Assembly (NCBI RefSeq): GCF_001894985.1
Contig: NZ_BCXG01000002.1
Span: 363,435 to 427,434 of the forward strand
From: Rhodococcus tukisamuensis NBRC 100609
Lineage (GTDB): Bacteria > Actinomycetota > Actinomycetes > Mycobacteriales > Mycobacteriaceae
DNA: 64,000 nucleotides
Direction of reading: 5' to 3'
Shown here in pieces: positions 37,040 to 45,258 of this stretch (position 1 is its first letter; the number at the start of each line of letters is the position of its first letter). Both the position numbers and the translations under genes were made by a program. The notes under the pieces were generated by a model. It worked only from the letters and a program-made list of their open reading frames with translations. It made no database searches and was not told the DNA's origin.

Positions 37040-38845
37040 ATGTCTGCATCTCACGATGACCGGGCCGGCCTGTCCAGGCGAGGCTTCCTAACTGCAGGTG
37101 CGGGGGCCCTCGCAGTCTCGACCCTCGGCGCGTGGACTCCCGTCCACGCCGTCCCCGTCCGCACCCAGGGTTCCGCGGGTTCCTCGGCCTCGGGTTCCTC
37201 TGTCCTCTCGGGATCCGCTTCCGGTTCGGCCGCCGATCTCCCCGCGCCCCCGGACTTCCCCGAAGGCATCGACCTGGCCCAGCAGGCGTACCAGAACTGG
37301 TCCAAGGAGATCATTCTGGACAAGACGCTGATCGCATTCCCGAAGAACGCCGACGACGTCGTGCGGCTGACCAACTGGGCCCACGCCAAGGACTACAAGC
37401 TGCGCCCCCGCGGCGCCATGCACGGCTGGACCCCGCTCACCGTCGTGAACGGCGAGTCGGTGGACAAGGTCATCCTCGTCGACACCATCAAGCACCTCGG
37501 CGGCGTTGCCGTGCACAAGGGTTCGCCGGACACCGTCACCGCCGGCCCCGGCGCGACGCTGTACGAGATCACCTCGGCACTGCAGGAGCAGGGTCTCGGT
37601 ATCGCCAACCTGCCGGCGCCCGGTGTGCTCACCGTCGCCGGTTGCCTCGCCGTGGACGCCCATGGCGCGGCACTGCCCGCCGCCGGCCAGGCCACCACCC
37701 CCGGCCACACCTACGGTTCGCTGTCGAACCTGGTCACCTCGCTGACCGTGGTGGCGTGGAACGGCACCGAGTACGCGCTGCGCACCTACGATCGCAGCGA
37801 CCCGGCGATCAACCCACTGCTGACCAACCTGGGCCGCACCTTCATCACCTCGGTGACCCTGCAGGCCGGCCCGAACTTCCGGATGCGCTGCGAGTCGTTC
37901 ACCGACATCGGCTGGGAGGAGATGTTCGGCCCCAAGGGCGCCGAGGGCCGCACCTTCGAGTCCTACGTCGCCAAGTCCGGTGGCGTGGAGGCTATCTGGT
38001 ACCCGTTCACCGACAAGCCGTGGCTGAAGGTGTGGTCGGTGGCCCCGACGAAGCCGGCAAGCTCGAGGGAGATCACGGAACCGTACTGCTACACGTTCTC
38101 GGACAACCTGCCGGAGCCGCTGACCGACCTGCTCGGCGGGCTCAACGCGGGACTGCCGGGCATCGCCCCGATGTTCGGCCAGGGCATGTACGCCGCCACC
38201 GTCTCGGGCCTGTCGTCGACCAACACCAAGGACATCTGGGGCTGGTCGAAGGACGTCCAGTTCTACATCAAGCACACCACGCTGCGGCTGACCGAGGGCG
38301 GCGGCGCCGTCGTCACCAACCGGGCGAACATCGGCCAGGTCATCCACGACTTCACCCAGTGGTACAACGGGCGCATCCAGTTCTACAAGGGCCAGGGCAA
38401 GTTCCCGCTCAACGGCCCCGTCGAGATCCGTTGCTGCGGCATGGATCAGGTCGAGGACCTGCTGGTACCGGCCGCCGGCGCCCCGACCATCTCGGCGATG
38501 CGGGTGCGCGACGACCATCCCGAGTGGGACACCGCGATCTGGCTGAACGTGCTCGGTGTGCCCGGCACCCCCGGCATGTTCGCGTTCTACCGCGAGATGG
38601 AGCAGTGGATGCGCGGGCACTACGCCGGCGCGGACGCGGTCTTCCGACCCGAGTGGTCGAAGGGCTGGGCATTCGGACCGGAGAAGCCGTACACCGACGG
38701 GGCGATCATCTCGAACGACCTGCCGAGGAGCTACCGGGACGGCCTGCCGGGATCGGACAACTGGGACACCGCCCGCGCGGCGTTCAACGCCATCGATCCG
38801 CACCGCGTCTACAGCAACACCTTCATGGACCAGCTGCTGCCGTAG
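37040..38845 (+). CDS. Secreted class II cholesterol oxidase (covalent FAD type)
   Basis: A 601-residue VAO-family flavoprotein. Tat signal SRRGFLTAGAGALAVS at residues 12-27. RGAMHGW carries the His (residue 128) expected to bind FAD covalently. Glu317 (GVEAIWYPF) and the pair Glu462/Arg464 (GPVEIRCCG) match the active-site residues of the Brevibacterium sterolicum type II enzyme. It oxidises and isomerises cholesterol to cholest-4-en-3-one outside the cell, the first step of the pathway. GGAG lies upstream of ATG 37040; 94 bp after hsd4B, so either read-through or its own promoter. There is a Ser/Gly-rich linker after the signal. Confidence 0.92.
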   Translation: MSASHDDRAGLSRRGFLTAGAGALAVSTLGAWTPVHAVPVRTQGSAGSSASGSSVLSGSASGSAADLPAPPDFPEGIDLAQQAYQNWSKEIILDKTLIAFPKNADDVVRLTNWAHAKDYKLRPRGAMHGWTPLTVVNGESVDKVILVDTIKHLGGVAVHKGSPDTVTAGPGATLYEITSALQEQGLGIANLPAPGVLTVAGCLAVDAHGAALPAAGQATTPGHTYGSLSNLVTSLTVVAWNGTEYALRTYDRSDPAINPLLTNLGRTFITSVTLQAGPNFRMRCESFTDIGWEEMFGPKGAEGRTFESYVAKSGGVEAIWYPFTDKPWLKVWSVAPTKPASSREITEPYCYTFSDNLPEPLTDLLGGLNAGLPGIAPMFGQGMYAATVSGLSSTNTKDIWGWSKDVQFYIKHTTLRLTEGGGAVVTNRANIGQVIHDFTQWYNGRIQFYKGQGKFPLNGPVEIRCCGMDQVEDLLVPAAGAPTISAMRVRDDHPEWDTAIWLNVLGVPGTPGMFAFYREMEQWMRGHYAGADAVFRPEWSKGWAFGPEKPYTDGAIISNDLPRSYRDGLPGSDNWDTARAAFNAIDPHRVYSNTFMDQLLP

Positions 38846-38854
38846 CCGGACCGA

Positions 38855-38899
38855 ACGAGCGCCCCTCGCACCGCATCACGCGGCGCGGGGGGCGCTCGT
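38855..38899. terminator. Bidirectional terminator-like hairpin
   Basis: About 15-bp arms (38855-38869 with 38885-38899), mostly G-C with one wobble, followed by CGTTTGT on the plus strand. Between the convergent cholesterol oxidase and MFS genes. Confidence 0.75.
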
Positions 38900-38917
38900 C
38901 GTTTGTCCGGTGCGGTA

Positions 38918-40384
38918 TCAGGACCGAACGCGCGCACGCGCCGGCACACAGAGCGTGACCGCCACGGCGGCAAGCGAAACCACCGCCCCCAGCCAGTAGA
39001 GCAGGTTGAAGGCGCCGATGGTGGGCACCGTGACACCGGCCGCCGTGACCGTGGACGTCGCGAGCACCGCCGCACCCACCGCGCTGGCGGTGGAGGTGCC
39101 GACGGAGCGCAGCAGGCTGTTCACTCCGTTGGCCGAGGCGGTCTGGTCCGCCGGTGCGGCCTCCGTGATCAGCACCGGCATCGCCGCCAGGGCCAGGGCC
39201 ACCCCGCCCGAGATGATCGCCGCGCTGACGGTGACGTTGAGGACCGCGGACCCGAGCACCGCGCGTACCGCGTAGCCCACCGCGATCGCGACGGCGCCCA
39301 CCATCAGGGTTGCCTGGGCTCCGTGCCGTCGGGACATCCGGGCCGAGAGGGGCGCCAGCAGGACCATCAGCAGCCCGCCCGGAAGCATTGCCAGGCCGGC
39401 CTGGGTCTCGGAAAGGCCGGGACCATAACCGGATTCAACCGGCGCTTGCAACTCCTGGGTGGCGGTGTAGGCGCTGAGGAACATCGCGAACCCGAGCAGG
39501 ACCGCACAGATGTTGGAAACCAGCACCGGACGCAGCACGGTGGTCCGCAGGTCCACCAGAGGCTCCCGGATCCGCAACTCGAGCGGTATCCACGCGGCCG
39601 ACGCGGCGAGGCCGACCGCCGCACACGTGAGCGTGCTGACGCCGGTCCAGCCCCACTCACCACCCTTGGAGACCGCGAGCAGCAGTCCGGTCAGGGCCAC
39701 GGTCAGCAGGAGCGCGCCCGCGAAGTCGAACCGGCCCTGTGAGCGGACCGCGGACTCCGGGACGACGGCGAGCAGCAACGCCGCCAGCAGCAGACCGCCC
39801 GCGCCGCTGACCCAGAACAGCGCCTCCCAGCCGAGGTGTTCGTAGATGACGCCGGCCAGCGGCATCCCGATCATCCCGCCGATCCCGAGGGTGGCGCTCA
39901 TCAGTGCCACCGCCCCGCCCAGTCGCTCGCGCGGCAGCACGTCGCGCATCAGGCTGATGCCCACCGGCAGCAGCGCCATCGCGAAGCCCTGCATGACGCG
40001 CCCCGCGACCACCACCGGGAACACCTGGCCGAGCGCTGCGACCGCCGAGCCGAGCACCATCACGGCCAGGCACACCAGCATCATCGACCGCTTGCCGAAC
40101 AGGTCGGCGAGGCGTCCGATGAGCGGCGTCGCCACCGCGCTCGTCAGCAGGGTCGCGGTGACCATCCACGACGCGGTGGCGGACGAGACATTCAGCGCAA
40201 CGGCGAAATCGGGGAGAATGGGCACCACCAGCGTCTGCTGGAGCGAAACCAGGACGCCACTGAGACTCAGGACCGCCACGACGCGTCGCGCACGTGCCGG
40301 ATCCTGAAACACCGACTCCGCGACCGGCGCCTGGACCGTCCCGGCAGCGCCGGCCTCGGGTGCGGTGGTCTCCCCCGCGCTCAC
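38918..40384 (-). CDS. MFS transporter, drug/metabolite efflux type
   Basis: A 488-residue polytopic membrane protein with MFS motifs GRLADLFGKRSMM (loop 2-3) and a proton-antiport-like GRVMQGFAMALLPVG. Length and hydrophobic pattern suggest about 14 membrane segments (DHA2 family). The frame is open much further upstream, but that part lies over the SDR gene. GTG 40384, which overlaps the SDR stop as GTGA, is the sensible start. Co-transcribed with the mycofactocin-type SDR, so it may move the substrate or product of that enzyme; the cargo is unknown. Confidence 0.83.
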   Translation of the reverse strand: MSAGETTAPEAGAAGTVQAPVAESVFQDPARARRVVAVLSLSGVLVSLQQTLVVPILPDFAVALNVSSATASWMVTATLLTSAVATPLIGRLADLFGKRSMMLVCLAVMVLGSAVAALGQVFPVVVAGRVMQGFAMALLPVGISLMRDVLPRERLGGAVALMSATLGIGGMIGMPLAGVIYEHLGWEALFWVSGAGGLLLAALLLAVVPESAVRSQGRFDFAGALLLTVALTGLLLAVSKGGEWGWTGVSTLTCAAVGLAASAAWIPLELRIREPLVDLRTTVLRPVLVSNICAVLLGFAMFLSAYTATQELQAPVESGYGPGLSETQAGLAMLPGGLLMVLLAPLSARMSRRHGAQATLMVGAVAIAVGYAVRAVLGSAVLNVTVSAAIISGGVALALAAMPVLITEAAPADQTASANGVNSLLRSVGTSTASAVGAAVLATSTVTAAGVTVPTIGAFNLLYWLGAVVSLAAVAVTLCVPARARVRS

Positions 40385-41217
40385 CCGGTGACGCGGGCGG
40401 CGTTGCCCGCGTCGATCGGCAGCACGGTCCCGGTGATGTGGGCGCTCGCCTCGGCGGCGAAGAACAGCACCGCGCGGGTGATCTCGAACGGGTCGAGCCA
40501 CGGCACCGGCTGGGCGTGCAGGCTCTCGAACACCGGCGCGACGTCGTCCATGGTCGGCGCGTCCAGGTCCGGCCGCATCAGCGAGTAGAGCGCGTCGTTG
40601 TGGATCATCGGCGTCGAGATGTTGCCCGGGGCAATCGCATTGACGGTGATGCCGAACTTCGCCAGGTCCAGGGCCGCGCTCTTGGTCATCCCGATCACGC
40701 CCCACTTGGACGCGGCGTAGGCCACCATGTTGGTGTTGCCCGCTCGGCCGAGCATCGACGAGATGGTGATGATCCGGCCGTAGCCGCGCTCGATCATGCC
40801 GGGTGAGACCGCCCCGAGCGTGTTGAACACTCCGGTCAGGTTCGAGTTGATGACCTCGTTCCACTGGGCTGAGGTCATCGACTGCACCGGAGCCGCGACG
40901 GACACCCCCGCGTTGGCGACCGCGACGTCGACGCGACCGAACTCGGACTCGGCCCGGGCCACGAGGGCGTCCATCGCGGCCCGGTCGCCGGTGTCGGCCT
41001 TGACCGCAATGCAGCGCCGGCCGGTGGCCTCGACGAGCCGGACCGTTTCCGCGAGATCGTCCTCGGTGGCGAGCGGGTAGAACACCGAGTCGTTGTCCTC
41101 GCACCGGTCGCAGATCACCACATCGGCACCGCGCTCCGCGAAGGCCACCGCGTGCGAGCGGCCCTGTCCGCGGGCACCCCCGGTGACCAGTGCGACCTTG
41201 CCCTCGAAATCGTCCAT
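40381..41217 (-). CDS. Mycofactocin-type SDR oxidoreductase
   Basis: A 278-residue SDR with TGGARGQGRSHA (the QGRSHA form is typical of this subfamily), NAGVS, ISSMLG and YAASK. An insertion with YPLATEDDLAETVRLVEA, after the cofactor-binding Asp, is the mark of SDRs that hold NAD tightly and pass electrons to mycofactocin. Likely an alcohol dehydrogenase for a hydrophobic alcohol. ATG 41217 has GAGGGAG upstream; two earlier Met codons exist. The mycofactocin biosynthesis genes are not in the window. Confidence 0.82.
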   Translation of the reverse strand: MDDFEGKVALVTGGARGQGRSHAVAFAERGADVVICDRCEDNDSVFYPLATEDDLAETVRLVEATGRRCIAVKADTGDRAAMDALVARAESEFGRVDVAVANAGVSVAAPVQSMTSAQWNEVINSNLTGVFNTLGAVSPGMIERGYGRIITISSMLGRAGNTNMVAYAASKWGVIGMTKSAALDLAKFGITVNAIAPGNISTPMIHNDALYSLMRPDLDAPTMDDVAPVFESLHAQPVPWLDPFEITRAVLFFAAEASAHITGTVLPIDAGNAARVTG

Positions 41218-41317
41218 CGTGCTGCACTCCCTCGCGTCGAATTCGTCTGCAGTCATCACTACTCCGCCCGCGGCGACCTGCGCCGGTCGATCCCGTCCAG
41301 CGGTACGCGGGCCGCGG

Positions 41318-42271
41318 TCACCGCAGCAGTGCCAGCCTGCTGCGGGCTCGTGCGAGGTCCGGGACCGCCGGCGGGTCCTGCAGATCCGGCGTTCGCCAGT
41401 CGGCGCCGAGCACGGTCAGCTCCACGTCGCGGTCGTACAGGACGTCGACGAGGGTGCAGAACCGCTGCACCCCGTCGGGGGCGGCCTCCCCGATCGGCGG
41501 GACGCCGCTGACCACCCACCGGCTGTGGGCGGCGGCCAGGCCGAGGTAGTCGTGCGGCGAGACCGGGCACTCGCAGAGATCGCCGAAGTCGAACCAGAGC
41601 AGGTCCCCGCGCACCGCGCGGGCCACGACGGGGCGCCCGGACGGCGGGCTCACCGTGGTGCGTTCGTGCTCGTGCGGCGGCGCCGGATGGGTCCCGCCCG
41701 GCAGGTAGCGCCCCGACGAGAAGCGCCCGTCCTGCGGCGGGGCCCCGAGGCGGTAGTCGCGCTCGCCCACCAGCTCGACCACCTCGAGCCGCCGCTTCAA
41801 CGTCTCGATCGTCGGCCGGAACTTGTCGTGGAACAGCGGATTGGGCAGCAGCCCGTCCGGCGGGTAGTTCGACGTGACCACCAGTGCGACGCCGCAGTCC
41901 TCCAAGGCCGACAGCAGGCGGGTGAGCAGGGCGGCGTCCCCGATGTCGTGGACGTGGAACTCGTCGAAGAACAGCACGTCGCAGCCGGCGAGCAGACCCG
42001 TCGACGCCCGCTCGATGCCGACCTCGTGCACCGAACGGTGCAGTTGCCGGAAGAACTCGTGGAAGTGCACCCGCCGGGTGCGCCGCACCGTGAGTCCGGC
42101 GCGGTACGCGTCCATGAGCCAGGTCTTGCCGCGGCCTACCGGGCCCCACAGGTAGGCGCCGCGGCCGGGCCGCAGGTCCACCCGTGCGAGCCGCTCGGCG
42201 ACCACCCGCTGGCCCGCGTCGAGCTCGAAGCCCGCGCTTGCGGCGGCACGCTCGAAAGTTTCAACGGTCAT
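41318..42271 (-). CDS. ZapE/AFG1-like P-loop ATPase
   Basis: A 317-residue AAA-like ATPase. Walker A GPVGRGKT, then MDAYRAGL, HFHEFFRQLH, Walker B VLFFDEFHVHD and sensor TSNYPPDGLLPN, all as in ZapE/AFG1. Bacterial ZapE acts at the divisome and mitochondrial AFG1 in protein quality control; the role here is unknown. ATG 42271 is chosen over 42292 because 42292 runs up to the palindrome at 42294. Divergent from a TetR gene. Confidence 0.85.
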   Translation of the reverse strand: MTVETFERAAASAGFELDAGQRVVAERLARVDLRPGRGAYLWGPVGRGKTWLMDAYRAGLTVRRTRRVHFHEFFRQLHRSVHEVGIERASTGLLAGCDVLFFDEFHVHDIGDAALLTRLLSALEDCGVALVVTSNYPPDGLLPNPLFHDKFRPTIETLKRRLEVVELVGERDYRLGAPPQDGRFSSGRYLPGGTHPAPPHEHERTTVSPPSGRPVVARAVRGDLLWFDFGDLCECPVSPHDYLGLAAAHSRWVVSGVPPIGEAAPDGVQRFCTLVDVLYDRDVELTVLGADWRTPDLQDPPAVPDLARARSRLALLR

Positions 42272-42293
42272 GGTCGGTCGGGTCCTTCGCATG

Positions 42294-42321
42294 CCCCGAC
42301 TCTACGAATGTAGAGTCGGGG
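42294..42321. promoter_or_regulatory. Perfect palindromic operator between zapE-like and tetR genes
   Basis: 12-bp perfect arms (42294-42305 with 42310-42321) around GAAT. It starts 23 bp upstream of the ATPase start and ends 75 bp before the TetR start. Position between divergent promoters favours a TetR operator over a terminator. Confidence 0.7.
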
Positions 42322-42396
42322 TCTCAATGCGAGATGGGTCTCACCCCGGGACCGGACTCGGTACAGAACGGGCGGTAGCCGGAGAGTGGTGACGAG

Positions 42397-43008
42397 ATGG
42401 CAGGCGGCACGGACCGACGCGAACGGATCGCGGACGCGGTACTCGACATAGTCGCAGCCGACGGCATCCGGGCCCTCACCCACCGCGCGGTGGACCGACA
42501 TCTCGAATTGCCCGCCGGATCCACCTCGTACTACTTCCGAACCAAGCGGGAACTGCTCGTCGCGGCGGTCGAGCGCCTGACCGAGAGCTCACGGCGCGAC
42601 TTCGAGCGGTCTCGGCTGACCCGGCCTCGTCCGGGCGGGCTACCCGCCGTCGAGGAACTCGCGGCCGACATCGGCTCGGCCCTCGACGCCATGCTCTCCG
42701 ACCGGGCCCGGGACATCCGCGTCCGCTACGCGCTCGCCCTGGAGATGGTGCACGACAAGGAGATCCAGCGGGCGTTGGCTACCAGCATCTTCTCGCAGGA
42801 GTTGGCGGCCGGCCTGGTCCGGGAGCTCGGATCGGCCGACCCCGAGATCGACGGCGCCAACTTTGTCGCCCTGTGCGAGGGACTGGTCTGGGAGAACTCG
42901 GTCGGGGCGCAAGCCCTGGCCGGGCCGGAACCCGGAACTGCCGCGAGCGCGCGCCGGCTCACCGCCGCGATCGCGACCTATCTCGGAGGCCTGAGCGCCC
43001 GGCCCTGA
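42397..43008 (+). CDS. TetR-family regulator
   Basis: A 203-residue TetR-type repressor. HTH in the first 45 residues: RERIADAVLDIVAADG, then RALTHRAVDRHLELPAGSTS and YYFRTKRELL. The rest is helical with a C-terminal ligand domain of the TetR_C_11 look. ATG 42397 follows GAGAGTGGTGACG. It probably binds the palindrome at 42294 and controls itself and the ATPase. The ligand is unknown. Confidence 0.78.
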   Translation: MAGGTDRRERIADAVLDIVAADGIRALTHRAVDRHLELPAGSTSYYFRTKRELLVAAVERLTESSRRDFERSRLTRPRPGGLPAVEELAADIGSALDAMLSDRARDIRVRYALALEMVHDKEIQRALATSIFSQELAAGLVRELGSADPEIDGANFVALCEGLVWENSVGAQALAGPEPGTAASARRLTAAIATYLGGLSARP

Positions 43009-43095
43009 ATCAGACACGCTGAAACTGGGCACTTCCGCGGCCTCGGGTCAGCGCAGGAGCTCGACCGGATCGCCCTCGCCACGCACTGATCCGTC

Positions 43096-43134
43096 ACGGT
43101 CGGTGGGAGCCGATTCCCGGCATCCACCGACCGT
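43096..43134. terminator. Terminator-like inverted repeat
   Basis: Perfect 11-bp arms (43096-43106 with 43124-43134), 17-base loop, between the convergent TetR and RidA genes. Confidence 0.6.
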
Positions 43135-43148
43135 ACCGGTGCGGCCTG

Positions 43149-43523
43149 TCAGTCGCGGGCTCGGGCGACGGCCTTGATCTCCACCAGCGTGCCCGGCATG
43201 GCGAGTGCGGCGACCCCCACCGCGGTCCAGGCCGGCCGCGCGTCACCCTGGAACCGTGACTTGGCCCTCATGAACTCCGGCAGGTGCTGGGGGTAGTCGA
43301 CGTGGAAGGTGGTCAGCTCCACCACGTCCGCGGCCGTGCAGCCCTGCTTGCGCAGCACCCCGAGCAACGCGTCGAAGGCGAACCGGTACTGCCGCTCGAT
43401 GTCGGCCGGCACGGTGCCGTCGGCCTCGAGCCCGACCTGCCCCGAGAGGAACCACAGGTCGCCCGCCCGCACGGCGTCCGAGTACTCGAACTCCTCTTCC
43501 CAGTTCTCGTTTCCCTGTCCCAT
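43149..43523 (-). CDS. RidA-family protein
   Basis: A 124-residue YjgF/RidA/UK114 protein: GDLWFLSGQVGLEADG, a helix with AFDALLGVLRKQGCTAADVVELTTF in part, and ARPAWTAVGVAALAMPGTLVEIKAVARA. The Arg of the RidA deaminase site is not obvious (the end reads LVEIKAVAR), so it may be a non-deaminating subfamily. It lies downstream of ltp2 on the same strand, but a 17-bp hairpin separates them. ATG 43523 with GGGAACGGGA upstream. A link to steroid breakdown is possible only by position. Confidence 0.8.
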   Translation of the reverse strand: MGQGNENWEEEFEYSDAVRAGDLWFLSGQVGLEADGTVPADIERQYRFAFDALLGVLRKQGCTAADVVELTTFHVDYPQHLPEFMRAKSRFQGDARPAWTAVGVAALAMPGTLVEIKAVARARD

Positions 43524-43591
43524 GTCCCGTTCCCTGCCTTTTGCGAAGTGCGGTCTTTCGAGAAGTACACCGGCCGACGCCGGTGAAGCGA

Positions 43592-43627
43592 CCTCGGCCG
43601 CGAACGCAAATGCGTTCGCGGCCGAGG
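43592..43627 (-). terminator. Terminator after ltp2
   Basis: Perfect 17-bp arms (43592-43608 with 43611-43627) with only AA between. It starts 21 bases after the ltp2 stop and separates the side-chain operon from ridA. Confidence 0.8.
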
Positions 43628-43648
43628 CTTTCCGCAACGGACTTGCTC

Positions 43649-44821
43649 TCAGGCGGTGAGTACCAGACCCGAGGTCGGCACGCCGGTGCCCGCGGTGACC
43701 AGCACCTGTTGGGCACCCGCCACCTGGTTCACGGAGGTCCCGCGGATCTGTCGGACGCCCTCGGCGATGCCGTTCATGCCGTGGATGTACGCCTCGCCCA
43801 GCTGGCCGCCGTGCGTGTTCAGCGGGAGCTTGCCGCCGATCTCGAGCGCGCCCGGCTCCCGGACGAAGTCCTTCGCCTCGCCGCGCTTGCAGAACCCGAG
43901 GTCCTCGAGCTGCATGAGCACGTACGGGGTGAAGTGGTCGTAGAGCACCGCCATGTCCATGTCGTCCGGACGCAGGCCCGACTGATCCCACAGCTGGTTC
44001 CCGACGAGCTCCATCTCGGGGATGCACGCGAGGTCGTCGCGGTAGTAGCTCATCATCGTGTACTGGTCCTTGCCGCTGCCCTGGGCCGCGGCCGCGATGG
44101 AGACCGGCTTCTGCTTGAGGTCCTTGGCCCGCTCCGCCGAGACGACGACGATCGCGATGCCGCCGTCCGACTCCTGGCAGCAGTCCAGCAGGTGCAGCGG
44201 TTCGGCGATGAACCGTGAGTTCTGGTGGTCCTCGAGGGTGATCGGCTTGCCGTAGAAGAACGCATTCGGGTTGGTCGCCGCGTGCTTGCGGTCGGCGACG
44301 GCAATCCGCCCGAAATCCTCACTGGTGGCGCCGTACTGGTGCATGTACCGGCGGGCCATCATCGCCACACTGCCTGCCGGCGTGCTCAGTCCGTGCGGGT
44401 AGGAGAAGGCGTAGTCGGCGCCCGACGAGTTCACCTGGTTGACCAGACCGGAGTCGACCTGGCCGAACCGGTGCCCGGACCGCTCGTTGAACGCCCGGTA
44501 GGCCACCACCACGTCCGCGACGCCCGAGGAGACGGCCAGCGCCGCCTGCTGGATCGTCGCGCAGGCCGCGCCGCCGCCGTAGTGGATGCGGCTGAAGAAC
44601 TTCAGTTCCGGGATCCCGACCGCGCGGGCGACGGCGGTCTCGGTGTTGGTGTCCATCGTGAACGAGACCAGACCGTCGACCTCCGCGGGAGTCAGGCCCG
44701 CGTCGGCGAGGGCGAGGTTCACCGCCTCTGCGGCCAGCCGGAGCTCGCTGCGTCCCGAATCCTTCGAGAAGTCGGTGGCACCGATACCGACGATCGAGGC
44801 CTTGCCTGACAGGCCGCTCAT
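43649..44821 (-). CDS. ltp2: Ltp2, thiolase-like steroid retro-aldolase
   Basis: A 390-residue protein of the thiolase fold in the SCP-x/lipid-transfer branch. Segments GIGATDFSKDSGRS, RIHYGGGAACATIQQA (Gly where thiolases have the nucleophile Cys environment), and NTHGGQLGEAYIHG. With the DUF35 domain of ChsH2, Ltp2 cleaves the C17 hydroxy side-chain CoA to androst-4-ene-3,17-dione-type ketone plus propionyl-CoA. ATG 44821 overlaps the chsH1 stop as ATGA. Last gene of the KstR-controlled operon from fadE34. Confidence 0.92.
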   Translation of the reverse strand: MSGLSGKASIVGIGATDFSKDSGRSELRLAAEAVNLALADAGLTPAEVDGLVSFTMDTNTETAVARAVGIPELKFFSRIHYGGGAACATIQQAALAVSSGVADVVVAYRAFNERSGHRFGQVDSGLVNQVNSSGADYAFSYPHGLSTPAGSVAMMARRYMHQYGATSEDFGRIAVADRKHAATNPNAFFYGKPITLEDHQNSRFIAEPLHLLDCCQESDGGIAIVVVSAERAKDLKQKPVSIAAAAQGSGKDQYTMMSYYRDDLACIPEMELVGNQLWDQSGLRPDDMDMAVLYDHFTPYVLMQLEDLGFCKRGEAKDFVREPGALEIGGKLPLNTHGGQLGEAYIHGMNGIAEGVRQIRGTSVNQVAGAQQVLVTAGTGVPTSGLVLTA

Positions 44822-45258
44822 GCGGGGCTCCCAACTGCGCCGGTGGTGACCGAGCCGTCCATGACCAGCCGGACGGTGGAGGTGATGTGCTTGCCCAGCG
44901 AGTCGGTCCCGACGACGGAGAGGGTGACCAGTCCGTCCTCGACCGACACGACGCTGCCCGTGAGGGTCAGGGTGTCGTAGGCGTACCACGGCACACCGAG
45001 ACGCAGCTCGATCGACTTCAGGACGGCCTTCTGGCCCGCCCAGTCCGTGACGTAGCGCTGCACCAGGCCGGTGTCCGTCAGGATGTTGACGAAGATGTCC
45101 TTGGAACCGCGCTGCTGCGCGAGGTCCCGGTCGTGGTGCACGTCCTGGAAGTCGCGGGTGGCCAACGCCGTCGAGACGACGAACGTCGGTGTGCCCTCGA
45201 CGACCAGGGTCGGCAGCGAGTCGCCGACCGCGACGGCGGGCGGGTTCAGCGGGGTCAT
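44818..45258 (-). CDS. chsH1: ChsH1, MaoC-like hydratase subunit
   Basis: A 146-residue single hot-dog protein. DFQDVHHDRDLAQQRG carries the catalytic Asp and His of the hydratase active site. ChsH1 supplies catalysis in the heterotetramer with the MaoC part of ChsH2, hydrating the enoyl-CoA left after ChsE1-ChsE2. ATG 45258 is chosen because it overlaps the chsH2 stop (ATGA). The order chsH2-chsH1-ltp2 equals Rv3542c-Rv3540c. Confidence 0.92.
   Translation of the reverse strand: MTPLNPPAVAVGDSLPTLVVEGTPTFVVSTALATRDFQDVHHDRDLAQQRGSKDIFVNILTDTGLVQRYVTDWAGQKAVLKSIELRLGVPWYAYDTLTLTGSVVSVEDGLVTLSVVGTDSLGKHITSTVRLVMDGSVTTGAVGSPA

Noticed and set aside
38918..41227. 769-codon minus ORF suggesting an SDR-MFS fusion
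   Set aside because: The N-terminal part is the SDR gene out of frame; the transporter starts at GTG 40384.
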